A stretch of 64,000 nucleotides of DNA from Ursus arctos (lineage: Eukaryota; Chordata; Mammalia; Carnivora; Ursidae). The stretch covers positions 34,626,767 to 34,690,766 of the forward strand of contig NW_026623089.1 of the NCBI RefSeq assembly GCF_023065955.2, given 5' to 3'. Of this stretch, positions 33,539 through 43,910 are shown piece by piece (within the stretch, counting starts at the first letter, position 1; each line of letters begins with the position of its first letter). The position numbers and the translations under genes were made by a program. The notes below the pieces were generated by a model. That model was not told the origin of the DNA. It did not search any database and was given only the letters and a program-made list of their open reading frames with translations.

Positions 33539-33700
33539 CATTTATTTTCAGTTTAACTGTTGTCTCCCATGCTAGAAGGAAGCCCAGTGAAGGCGAGAAA
33601 ATTGTATCTCTTGTTTATTGGTGTATCTCCATGCCTAACACAGTACTTGGCTCATGGTAAATGCTCGATTATGACTTGCTAAATTGAATTGTACTTAAAG
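33539..33700 (+). repeat. L2 LINE 3' terminus, right part after the provirus
   Basis: Reads 'aactgttgtctcccatgctagaagg', 'ttggtgtatctccatgcctaacacagtacttggc' and 'ggtaaatgctcgattatgacttgctaaattga', the canonical L2 end. With 26330-26610 it forms one L2 split by the ERVL. Confidence 0.75.
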
Positions 33701-34289
33701 CTTCAGGGACCTGGGAGTATTTAAATAGCACAGAAAGAAGTCCTCTTGTTCTGTCCCAGAACCACACTCTGAGTTCAGCCGACCCTTCGATCACTTCCCA
33801 CGTTGTGTATACAGTCAGCAGAGGTAACAGGTGGAAGACTGGCTTAAGCTGTAGAGTCTGAGTTCACAGCCACTGAATAAATAGCAGAGCTAATTATTTA
33901 TGGAATTAATTAAATGCTTTCTAAGTAAGTAAAGAAGGTTCTAATTGAGGAATTTCAAGAGAGACCTCATACATGAAGGTAGGTATTTTGTGCTAATGGG
34001 TTGTGCTGTGTCTCTCCACGTATATGTCCCACACAGGACCCCAACCCAACAGACCCTGAACAGAGCTGAGTATCGTTCTGGGGCTGACTCTCACCATATC
34101 TCTCCTGTCAAATAAGCCAGGAATCCTTGCGCCACCCAATTCCAGCAGGCCGTTTCCAACCACTGTGTAAGTTCTACAGATCCCACCACCTTTCCTGTCT
34201 CACAGCCATCACTTCCCCTCCATCCTCGCTGCAACCTCGAGTTTAGATCTGCGTCTCTTACCAGGATAAGAGCCTGCCAATTGGCCTCT
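33701..34289. other. Unassigned unique DNA
   Basis: No repeat or exon recognised in this ~590 bp spacer between two L2 copies. A TTTAAATAG and AT-rich patch lies near 33885-33930. Confidence 0.4.
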
Positions 34290-34769
34290 CCTTGTCTTTG
34301 GTGTCACCCTCTCTCCAATCCATCTTCCACACAACTGTTAGGCATTTAGCTCTAAGATTTCAAATCAATCACATCAAATCAAATCAATCAAATCATGTTA
34401 TTCTCTTTCCTGAAATCTCTCCATGGCTCCCCTCCTTTTGGGATCATGTCCAAACTTCAGCTATTACTCTGCATGCCAGCAAGGTCTCCTATTCCATTTT
34501 TAAGTGTGCAGTGGAATGATGTCACATTCTTACTTTACATACTTTTTTGACTCTCCATGGATGATAGGACAAAGTTCAGCCCTCTGTGCATGGACTGCAA
34601 GGTCCTCTGTGGTCTGGACATGCCTTCATTCACACCATACCCTCCCTCACACTCTCCGCTGCCGCTTGCAGTCCCGTGAACATCACGCTCTATCATATCA
34701 GCCAGCCTCTGTTCAAACTGGTCCCTTTGCCTGAAATTACTCTTCCTCTACCCTTCTTGCTACCTGGAT
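34290..34769 (+). repeat. L2 LINE, upstream part
   Basis: Contains 'cctgaaatctctccatggctccc', 'gggatcatgtccaaacttc', 'gacatgccttcattcacacc' and 'tggtccctttgcctgaaattactcttcc', in the order of an L2 3' half. A small run of ATCAA/AAATC repeats lies at 34366-34395. Plus frames of 73-77 codons here belong to the repeat. Confidence 0.75.
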
Positions 34770-34912
34770 CAGCACTGCTCAAACTTTCTTGTGGCATCAA
34801 TCACTTGAGATGGTGTTAAAATTTGGATGCTGATTCATTAGGTCTGGAGTGTGGCCCCAGATTCTGTGTTCCTAGATGCTGATGCTGCTGACACAGACCA
34901 CCCTTTGAAGAG
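34770..34912 (+). mobile_element. MER5-type hAT-Charlie element nested in L2
   Basis: Starts 'cagcactgctcaaac' and ends 'cagaccaccctttgaagagc', with 'gctgattcattaggtctggagtg' in the middle, the pattern of MER5A/B. L2 sequence is found on both sides in the same orientation. Confidence 0.75.
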
Positions 34913-35215
34913 CAAAAGCCTAGGCCACCTGTTTTTCAAACCCCAGGCAAAGGTTATCATCTCTCTGAAGTCTTTCCTAAACATTCTAGGAAGAATTGAC
35001 TGCTTTTTTTTCTTCCTGAACCTAGAGTTCCCTGTGACCTTTGTCAAAGCACTGGTGACATTGAATGCATTTTCATGCCATGTGCGTCCTCCTCTCCTGG
35101 ATTGAAAGCTCTGTAAGGGCAGGAACCATGTCTTCATCCTTGGATTGCCAGCCCTCAGCACAGTGCCTGGCATGTAGCTGGCATTCCATAAAAGGTCGTC
35201 AAGTGAATGAGTGTA
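34913..35215 (+). repeat. L2 LINE, 3' terminus
   Basis: L2 resumes ('ctctctgaagtctttcctaaac') and ends with 'gaaagctctgtaagggcaggaaccatgtc' and 'agcacagtgcctggcatgtagc', the most recognisable L2 block. Frames on both strands at 34838-35286 come from it. Confidence 0.85.
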
Positions 35216-36109
35216 GAGTCATCCTCAGAGAAATGAAAAGCGTATTTACATCTAGGATTCCCTTTCTCCTCAACTATCTGATGTAAGACTTGAGTAGATG
35301 GAAATAGAACCCTTTGGCGACAAATGCTCAACCCAAATTTGCTTTCTCAAACTGGCTCAGGTAGCTGGAGGGAGGGACACTGCGAAGCTCACAGAACTGA
35401 AAAAGGGATAAACAACCAGTCTGCAGGAGGGCACGGTGCAGAGACACCAGCGATCATCAGCCACAGGGACCTGGTAGCCTTTTTCTTAGGAGGGGCCATC
35501 GGTTGACTTCACCTGATCTGCCTTCTATGTGTCTTTGATTTCTGCTGGTCTCTGCTTCTTTTTGTGTTGGTCTTTTCACTTCCTACTTCAGACAGGCCTA
35601 TTCCAAGCTGTCAGGCTCTGGGCCCCCAGAAGAGTCAATTTAGCATCACTGCAAAGAAAACTCTCGCACACACCCCATGGCCATGGCAGAGTGTGTGTGT
35701 GGGGAAGTGGAGCTGAGCGGTGCGATGTAGTGTGTGTGTCTGTGTGTCCGTGTGTACTCGTGCATGGGGGGGGGAGGGAGGGTTGAGCAGCAAGGCCTGT
35801 GGACAGAAGAAATGAAATGAAAATTTTGCTACTTTACAAGGAGTAGCTACTTTAGTCAACCAAATCACCTACAGTTCAGAAAAACTGTTGTCAACATAGG
35901 ATGGCGAATTGGGAGGGAGACAGGTAGGAAGACAGAGGTGGGGAGGCAGCCCTCCTTTTCTCCCTTCTACCTCCCACTAGTGGTGAGTCCTGGTGCCACG
36001 TGCTTGGAGTGTGGAACCAAATTTCCACGCATCTGTATCCTCTCCGGGACAGCAAGCCATCACGGCCTCGGTTGTGTTCACGAACGGCACTAACGAAGCC
36101 TTTAGTAAG
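35216..36109. other. Unassigned, with a G-rich and TG-rich patch
   Basis: No mobile element recognised. A TG-rich stretch lies at 35690-35760 and a G-run follows at 35767-35785. The 85-codon plus frame at 35529-35786 runs through the TG patch and has a hydrophobic N-terminus but no homologue known to me. Confidence 0.4.
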
Positions 36110-36240
36110 TAATAAGGCCTGACTTTTGAATTACTTACTAGCTTTGGTTTTCTTATACATAAAGTATGACTAATAATAATACCCACCTCCCAGAGGCGTT
36201 GTGAGGTTAACATTTATTAAGTTAAAAGCAAGCATGCAAA
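36110..36240 (+). repeat. MIR SINE
   Basis: Contains 'ttttcttatacataaagtatgactaataataatacccacctcccagaggcgttgtgaggtta', the central MIR block. Confidence 0.75.
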
Positions 36241-37371
36241 GTAAGAACCGTGTTCCTGCTTCGAGGTTTGGAGAGGTGAAGTAACTCGCCTTAGATCACA
36301 CAGCTTGTCAATCACAGAGGAGGATTTTAAACAAAGTCTGTCTGATTTCTGCACCTCTCCCACCAGATCCATAAAGACAAATCTCTGGAGTTCCAGGTAG
36401 AGAGGAGAACTGTTGTCTCAGCCTGCCACAGCCTGTTATTACACAGGAACACAGTGTGACCACAGCATGCCTGCGAGTCACTGGAAGGGAGGAGGGAGGT
36501 GTAGTGAAAGGTGTTTGCAAGAGCCATACATAGTAATTCTATCAGTACAATGAAATCTTTGCCCCTAAAAGAAACTACAAATGAGGGGATACTCCTAGGA
36601 GTATAATTTTTTTAATACTAGAAATAGTTTACCTCAAAGAAATGCTTCTCCATAAAAAGGAAACAATGTAGCAATATTCCACATTTAAATACAGAGTGAT
36701 TTGCTCTGCAGTTGCTCCGTTGCCAGTTTTAAAACTCTGAGCCAACTCCCTCCCCATGTCACTATCTGATCCCACTCGCTTGGCTGGCTCAGGAAATGCA
36801 AACTAATATTAGCCAGAGCAGAAACATAGCTAGCAGGATTAACTGGGTACTAAAAAGAAATTACGCGATGCACACTTAAACTAATGAGGAAAACTTGGGT
36901 GACCATCCACACATTCACATGAGCTCCATCAGGGCGTCCGTCTGGTTCAGGTTCACACGATCTAGGGGCAAGTAACACGCTGTTCTTCCTCCCCTCACTT
37001 CCTCAGGAGGAGGACAGCATTATGGCCTGTCCGCTCTGGCTAACAACTACAGCTCGCCTTATTCTTGTAACTGACTTCGAGACCAAACCAAACCAAACCT
37101 ACCCAGAAACAAGATAAAGAAGAAGAAGAAAAAAACCAACCAACCAGAAATGTCGTCTTTCTTGAACCCTGAACCAGGTTCTAGGATTATTTTTACACAT
37201 CTTACCTATTCTAGAACCATTTTGTCTTTGTCATTGTCTTAATCTCGGTAGCCATATAGAAAAGAAATAGTGAACGTGAACATATATATATATATATATC
37301 TTACACTTCTTTAGCCACCCTGAAACTGTTTCTGTAAACATCTAAGTTGAGGGGTTTGTCACTGTGACTGC
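36241..37371. other. Unassigned unique DNA
   Basis: No recognised repeat except a (AC)-rich 'accaaaccaaaccaaacc' run at 37081-37100 and a short (TA)n at 37281-37300. Minus frames at 36308-36527 lack domains. Confidence 0.4.
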
Positions 37372-37839
37372 CGACGGAAAGACAGATGACCGGATTAAGA
37401 AGTTGTGGTCCATATATACAATGGAATATTACTCAGCTATCAGTAAGAACGAGTTCTCAACATTTGCTGCAACATGGACGGCACTGGAGGAGATAATGCT
37501 AAGTGAAATAAGTCAAGCAGAGAAAGACAATTATCATATGATTTCTCTCATCTATGGAACATAAGAACTAGGAAGATCGGTAGGGGAAGAAAGGGATAAA
37601 GAAAGGGGGGGTAATCAGAAGGGGGAATGAAGCATGAGAGACTATGGACTCTGAGAAACAAACTGAGGGCTTTAGGGGGGGATGGGATAGGCTGGTGATG
37701 GGTAGTAAGGAGGGCACATATTGCATGGTGCACTGGGTGTTATACGCAACTAATGAATCATCGAACTTTACATCGGAAACCGGGGATGTACTGTATGGTG
37801 ACTAACATAATATAATAAAAAAACATTAAAAAAAAAAAG
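37372..37839 (+). mobile_element. Young L1, 5'-truncated, 3' end only
   Basis: Begins within ORF2 ('acagatgaccggattaag') and continues through the ORF2 stop and 3' UTR to 'gtgactaacataatataataaaaaaac' plus an A-run. By eye it is nearly identical to the forward half of the L1 at 21963-23992. I found no convincing target duplication. Confidence 0.92.
37385..37564 (+). pseudogene. L1 ORF2 C-terminal fragment
   Basis: About 60 codons read without interruption: 'DDRIKKLWSIYTMEYYSAIS' to '...NYHMISLIYGT' and a stop at 37564. This is the extreme C-terminus of L1 ORF2p. It lacks endonuclease and RT domains. Confidence 0.9.
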
Positions 37840-37904
37840 AAATGATGACAGCGGTCTCCACACCCCCGGGCACACAGAGGCATCAGGCAGAGGCCACAAT
37901 CTTG

Positions 37905-38060
37905 TGTTTCAACTCAATTGATCCCCAAAGCAACCCTATAAGGTAAGGCTCTTCCTTGTGCCCATTTACAGATGGGGAAGTCAAGGCTAGGTGATCCTGC
38001 CTCAGGGCGTCCAACTAGTAAGTTCCGAGCAGTGCTTTCAATTCCTCTGGCAACAATGAA
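37905..38060 (-). repeat. MIR SINE
   Basis: Contains 'agcaaccctataaggtaaggctc', 'cccatttacagatggggaagtcaaggctagg' and 'gcgtccaactagtaag', a minus-strand MIR. Confidence 0.75.
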
Positions 38061-38064
38061 AGGA

Positions 38065-38150
38065 TAGTTAAAACTTACTAAGCCCTTATCTTCCAGGAAC
38101 CCTTACAGGCTCTACACGTATTAACTCATTTAAGTATTAACTCCTTAAAG
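38065..38150 (-). repeat. MIR fragment
   Basis: The short block 'aaacttactaagcccttatc...ctacacgtattaactcatttaag' is the 3' part of another minus-strand MIR directly after the first. Confidence 0.55.
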
Positions 38151-38159
38151 ACACTGCCT

Positions 38160-39212
38160 TATGAAAACGGCCTTTGCTGAGCCGTTTTCTGCCTGGAGAA
38201 GTAGAGGAGGCCATGCTTGGTGCCAGGGTCAGGATCTCTGCGCTTGTTTCCAAGTGGAAAATCAGTACACCCCCCAGGAGCAGGGGCCTCAGGGCCCAGG
38301 AAGTTCAGTCAATACTGGGGCAGCACCAGCCGTCTCTGGCTGCTACAGGACGTCACTGGCCCTTGTGGATGTGAAAGGCCAGTGCATACCAGTGCTGGTT
38401 ATATTTACACAGCGGGCTAAAATTAGCTGGCATGCTCTCCTGGCAACCGGCAGGATATAAGTCTCCCATTTTATCTAGTGATGCTAATTCTGGCAAAACC
38501 AAAAAGGGTCCTTCTGCTGTTCTCAGTGGATAGGCATTCGACAACAATAATATCCTCTTCCTTCCTCTTCCTCTTCTCTACATTTTAGGAAATTTCAAAT
38601 ATAAATCCAGGCTGACTCTGGGTCAGGACAAATACCTACCAGCATAGAAACCTAATGGGGGTGGGGGTCCTATAAGCAGGAGAGTTTAGGGACTCCTCTG
38701 GGATGGAACAAAAATAAAATAGAAACATGTCACTGGCTGTTTTCCACCAACATTGGAAGAGCAGTGAACTTAGAAGGGCACCAGTTGGAGCACTGGTATT
38801 GTGCGTGCAAATGGAACATTCTGGGGAGGGCTGAATGAAGGCCCTGGGCTCCATGGTAAATAGCACCCAGGATGGAAGCAGACTGAGATCCACCCTGGGC
38901 TGGGACTGTGAGTGTTGCCACCTCTTTGAAGTGCCTGCACTCTCTTTTGAAGCAGAGTTAATCTATGTGGGCTCAACATGAAAAAGTAATGTGATCAAGT
39001 AGTGATGTCTACCATGGAGTAACATCAGGACGTGTGGCAGGCATTTGTGATACCTCCAAAGGATCCAGTGGCTGGGAGAGGGAATGGAGTAAAAAGAACC
39101 CAGGCTGGGGAGTTAAATAGACCCAGACTCAAGCCAAATGGTGTCCCTGGGTAGCCTGTGAAGGTAGCAGGGAGTTGGCTTGAATTTGCTGCTCAACCCT
39201 AGACTGGTCCTT
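38160..39212. other. Unassigned unique DNA
   Basis: No recognised repeat. Three overlapping plus frames at 38161-38460 (66-99 codons) and three minus frames at 38636-38979 cover the same bases in several phases, which argues against coding. Confidence 0.4.
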
Positions 39213-39229
39213 AAATTGTACTATTATCT

Positions 39230-39360
39230 GGGGGTCCCTGGGTGGCTCACTTGGTTAAGCCTCCAACTCTTGATCTCAGTGTAGGTCTTGATCTCAGGGT
39301 TGTGAGTTCAAGCCCTGTACTGGGCTCCATGTGGGGTGGGGAGCCTACTTTAAAAAAAAA
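39230..39360 (+). mobile_element. Short Can-SINE (older form)
   Basis: Reads 'gggggtccctgggtggctcacttggttaagc', 'ttgtgagttcaagccctg' and 'gtggggagcctactttaaaaaaaaa'; the CT-rich body of the longer SINEs is missing. Direct repeats aaattgtact at 39213-39222 and 39358-39367 flank it, extended by partly matching bases. Confidence 0.88.
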
Positions 39361-39364
39361 TTGT

Positions 39365-39480
39365 ACTGTGGTCTCAATGTTTGTGTCTCTCCCCCCAGTT
39401 CATAGGTTGAAATCCCAAATGCCTGATACGATGGTGTTGGGAGGTGGCCTCTGGGAAGTACTTGGGTGAGGAGGGTAGAG
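39365..39480 (+). mobile_element. MaLR-type LTR fragment
   Basis: 'ctgtggtctcaatgtttgtgtc...ttcataggttgaaatccc...ggtgttgggaggtggcctctgggaag' matches the first ~110 bp of the same LTR type as 2472-2839. Confidence 0.65.
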
Positions 39481-40200
39481 TGTGCCATCATCACCAGTGC
39501 CCATCTCCATAGTTCTGAATATTTGCAATATGTTGCAAGACTGAATATATTCCTAACTTTTAATGGATGATTTTAATCCATTTACAACTGTTGATATGAC
39601 CGATATGTTAGAAAGTAGGTCCTTCATATTGTTTTATATTATATGTGGTAGGAAGAACAATGACTGTATGCTTTCTGTTACCAGAGCTTAAACAGAATCT
39701 TGCACCGTGTAACTGTGTTTTTTTTTGTTTTACTCTATCTTTGTGTTAGTGCCACACTGCTTTGATTACTTTAACTTAAGAATATGTCTTTATATTTGGT
39801 AGTTTAAGTCTTCCAACTTGCTTTATTATTTTCATTTTTCATTAAATATGTGAACTACATCTTAGTTCAAGTGACAGATACATACATGCATGTGTACACG
39901 CACACATGCACACATACATAAATGGCGTCCTGAGCCCCTTCTCACAAGATCATTGTAATGGTCCTATGAGTTCATGCAGCTTAGGACATTTTGCAGGAAC
40001 TCACTCTATACTGATTTCCATACCTCACTTCTCTATAAGAACCTTACAACAATATACTTTCATTTCTCCTTTCCCAGACTTTATGATATAGTTGTTATAC
40101 ATTTTACACACATGTGTACACACACATATTATAAACCCCTATACTACATTGTTATGCTTTTTGTTTAAACAATTATTCATTAAAAGAGATTTAAATAATA
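39481..40200 (-). mobile_element. Old L1 relic, ORF2-like part
   Basis: The plus-strand text 'gtgttagtgccacactgctttgattactttaactt...gtctttatatttggtagttt' is the reverse complement of a familiar ORF2 segment. It is heavily decayed, with CA-rich tracts at 39885-39920 and 40105-40130. Confidence 0.55.
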
Positions 40201-41900
40201 AAAAACTTATATGTTGACCCATGTAGTTACCATTTCTGAAGCTCTCCTTTTTGTACATCCATATATCCATCCAGTATAATTTTCCCTAAGTTTTCTTGTA
40301 ATGTGGGTGTACTGGTAATGAATTCTTCCAGCTTTTCTATTTCTGAACAAGGTTTTATTTTACCTTTGTTTATGAAAGATATTTTTTTCTGGGTATAGAA
40401 TTCTAATTCAAAAGTTTTTTCGATATTTTAAAGATGTTGCTCCCTTGTCTTCTCATGCACCTTGTTTCTGATGAGAAACCTGATGTTATCCTTTCTTTGT
40501 TCTATTGATTTTCTCTGCACCACTAATTCTGAGCAATTTGATTATGATGATCCTTGGTGTACTTTAAAAGAAAATTTCTTGTGCTTAGACTTTGTTGACC
40601 TTCTTGGATTTGTGGGTTTATAATTTTCTTCAAATTTGAAATATTTTGGTTTTTATTTCTCCAAATTTTTTCTGTCCCTCTCCTTCTTTGGGGACTCCAA
40701 TTACACTTAAATTACTTATTTGAATTGGCCCACAGTTCACTGATGCTCTGTTCATTTTTAAAATTCTCTTTTTTTTACCCTGTGCTTCATTTTGAATAGT
40801 TTCTATTGTTCTGTCTTCAAATTCACTAATCTTTTCTTTTGCAATGTCTGATCTACCATTAATCACATTCAAAGTATTTTTTATCTCTCACATTGCAGTT
40901 TTCTCTAGAAGTTGGAGTCCTTTTTAAAAAATCTTCTACGTCTCTATAGTTAACTTTTCGAACATATGGAATGTAGTTATAATAGCTGTTTTAATGTCCT
41001 TGTCTGCTAATTCTAACACCTGTGTGAGCTCTAGGTTGATTTTAATTGATTGTTTATTCTCCTCATTACGAGTTATGTTTTCCTGCTTCTTTTCATGCTT
41101 GGTAATTTTTTTATTGGATACCAGACACTGAGAAATTTACTTTGTTATGTGCCGGATATTTTTGTATTCCTATAAATACTCTTAAGCTTTTTTTTTTTTT
41201 CTTCCTAGGATCCAGTTATGAAATAGTTTGTGCTGGGATTCAGTTAGAAGTACTTTGGTCCTTTTGGCTTGCTTTTAAGTCTTATTGGGCAAGACTGGAG
41301 CAGTCCTCAGTCAGGGGCTAATTTTTCCCCATTACAGGAGTAAGAATCTTCTGTGTACTTTACCCAGCATTTCATGAATCATGAAGTTTTCCAGTCCGAC
41401 TTGTGGGAACAGGTATTATGCCTATGTGTATGTGATTGTTGGGATGTTTCCTTCCTCAGCCTCATATAGTTTCTTCACATGCATGCACTGCTTATTAGCT
41501 GAATACTCAGCGGGTACTTGCTAAAGATTTTTGGAGCTCTCTGTATGCTGCTTTCTCTTCCCCAGTATTCTGTCTGCAAACCCTAGCTGCCCTGGTCTCT
41601 CAGATTCTCAGCCCATCCTTCAACTCAGGGAGTCTATTGCACTCTGTGTTTTCCTTACCCTGAACTGCAACCTGTGAAGTCTCTCAAAGAGGACACCGAG
41701 ACGATCATAGTGCTTACCTTGTTTGTTTCCTGGCTCTCAGGAATCCTTTATTGCCTGATGTTCAGTGTCTTTGAAAACTTACTTCATATATTTTTGTCCT
41801 TTTTTTGTTTTATGTGGGAGAATAAATCTTATTTCTACTACTCTGTCTTGGCTAGAGTCAGAAGTTTCAGTCTAATGTTAAAAGATATCCAAGACACAGT
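40201..41900 (-). mobile_element. Old L1 or HAL1 relic with ORF1-like segment
   Basis: The minus frame at 40630-40872 (80 codons) reads as an L1 ORF1 coiled coil and start of the RNA-binding domain: 'EKISEFEDRTIETIQNEAQG', then 'SNLSVIGVPKEGEGQKKFGE'. Upstream, at 40960-41900, the plus strand shows 'gctaattctaacacctgtgtgagctctagg', typical of L1M/HAL1 5' sequence in reverse. Whether it is one element with 39481-40200 or a HAL1 is unresolved. Confidence 0.65.
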
Positions 41901-42920
41901 TCTCATGGAGTTTATGTAGCTATGAATTGTCTCAGGTAAAGGTCTAAAGGAGCCTTTGGCAGCATTCTTTGGGGAAGGCAACTAAGGATGGTTCTAAACC
42001 CCTCTTTCAGAAGACTCAATTCCTCTATACAAGCCATTGCTCTGTTGTACTCATTCTGAGCTGGGCTTGGATGAAACTGGTGCCTCAGCTGAGCTGCTGC
42101 TTTATTTAGAAATGGCAAGTTACTGTAGATTTATAGAGACACTCTACCACCCACCTTGGGAATTTAAAGGGAATGATAAGATCCAAAGACTATCAGCCGA
42201 CTTCAATCAGCAAAGCTCCAAGCCATCTCTGATGTATTCAACTATAAGGGTTGGAAATTCATACACTTCTGAGCCAAAATGAGATTCATGTTCAATGTAA
42301 ATAAGAATTAGTCTGTGATTCTGCAGTTTTGCTTCCTGACCTGGCACCTCCTGCAAAAATAGAAATGTCAGCGCCTGGTGGTGGTGGAGCATGCCAACTG
42401 ATATTGTGACCCAAAGGACCAAGAAGGCACTGGCTCCACAGCCAGCTGGCAGGCTGCCATTGCCAGTGGGAAAATCATTCCTGTGTGATAAGACAGCAAC
42501 AAATGCTTCCCTGTGGCTGCGATTAAAGCAGGCTGTGCATTATGACAACAGTGCTTCGAGCTGCACATAGCAGTCATTTTTGCTAAATATTCATATGCTT
42601 ATTTATACTCTCCCAGGCCTTGTCTGAAATCAGGGAGTTTAGAATTTCAGGCACAAACTATTTCCCTTTTTGGGAAGAAAAATTAGTGGACACAGGCATA
42701 AAGGACTTGAGAAAGGGATAGAGAAAAGGAAAGGTAGATGATTCTATAATCAATCTTCAGAGCCATGTATTTTTTCTGCATGCTTGGTAGAAAAGAGTTG
42801 CTCATTGTGTAGGGCATGTAACGATGTAAGCTCCAGGCCTAGGGGGCTGTATTTTTTCCTAACCCAGCAACTCATAAATGTGTGTTGAGTGAATGAATAA
42901 ATGAATAAATAATCTATAAA
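41901..42920. other. Unassigned unique DNA
   Basis: No recognised repeat. Frames of 68-81 codons on both strands (41912-42577) overlap each other and have no domain. Confidence 0.4.
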
Positions 42921-42924
42921 AATG

Positions 42925-43050
42925 TGCACGGTCCTCTAGGGCAGAGACTAAAGGTTTTCTTTGTAAGCATAGCATCTAAGCAGGGTTCCTGGCACATGGA
43001 AGGGATGCAGATACATGTTTTTGGATTAGTTAATGAATGATAATAAGACA
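42925..43050 (+). repeat. L2 LINE 3' end fragment
   Basis: 'cctctagggcagagactaaagg...agggttcctggcacatggaagggatgc' and 'ggattagttaatgaatgataa' form a diverged L2 terminus; the purine-rich run at 43050-43107 follows. Confidence 0.6.
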
Positions 43051-43107
43051 GGAAAGAAGAGAGAAAGAGAAGAAGGGAGAGAGGGAGAAAGGGAGGGAGG
43101 GAGGGGT
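43050..43107. repeat. Purine-rich simple repeat (GAAA/GAGGGA)n
   Basis: Almost uninterrupted A/G on the plus strand ('aggaaagaagagagaaagag' then 'gaagggagagagggagaaag'). Confidence 0.85.
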
Positions 43108-43744
43108 TTAAGAACAGACAGCTGGGCTGGCCACCCTGCTTCCTGGGACCAGTGCACCTGGCTGCCAAAAAGCAACTGTGTCTTCTCCACTGTTTGTTAC
43201 ACCTGCCTTGGGGCCATAAAAGCTCAGGCCCTATGGTTAGACTCTCCACAGTTTGTTAGCCCTTTGTAACTTACAAAGCATCTCAATGGTTTCCAGGCGG
43301 TACTGACCACTAGGAAATTTCAGTGTTTTGCCTTGAAAGGGATCTCTTCCCTCCAGGCTGGTCTGATCCTTGTCACCTCTAGTCCTTCTTGTGCCCTTCC
43401 CTAGCTGGGGATAGTTTGTAGGTTTATGAAAGGGAGAAAGGGAGAGAAGAAGAGAGTGAGAACCTGGAAGTCAGCTTCCCTATGGGGTCTCTGGAAGTCC
43501 ACCTGTCAGTATCTTTTGGCTTCCACAACCCTTCCTACATTCTTATGGAGCTCTGTTCCTGCTTATGTCAACATAAGAGCCTATGGGCTTAAAGCTTCAA
43601 GGACTGAAATGAATACTGAAAGTTTACAGCTCCTTGGCAGGATTATGGAAGGGGAGTATGGGCATTTAATTCCCCCTTATATTGCCCCAATAAAATCGAT
43701 GGAAAAATTCTCTTTACATTCCTCCTATGTGTAATAAACTAAGG
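43108..43744. other. Unassigned unique DNA
   Basis: No repeat or gene recognised. The plus frame at 43426-43734 (102 codons) begins with a Lys/Arg-rich stretch encoded by a purine-rich run and has no domain. Confidence 0.35.
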
Positions 43745-43910
43745 ACTAGTCTGAGAACCAAGCCTTGGTCTCTGTCTTATTTCTGCCTCCAACTCACCAT
43801 GTATACGTGGGCAAGTGGCTTCCCTGTAGGCCCTGGCTGCTCATCTGACTAATGGGAGAGTTAGGCTGTAAGGTTTCTAGAGTCCTTGCCGGCTGTGGCT
43901 CTTCTGTAAT
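43745..43910 (+). repeat. MIR SINE
   Basis: Contains 'caactcaccatgtatacgtgggcaagtggcttccc' and 'ctcatctgactaatgggagagttagg', MIR core in plus orientation. Confidence 0.65.

Noticed and set aside
37081..37105. Direct repeats 'accaaaccaaacc' considered as a CRISPR-like or minisatellite array
   Set aside because: Only a few irregular short units without spacers; ordinary simple sequence.
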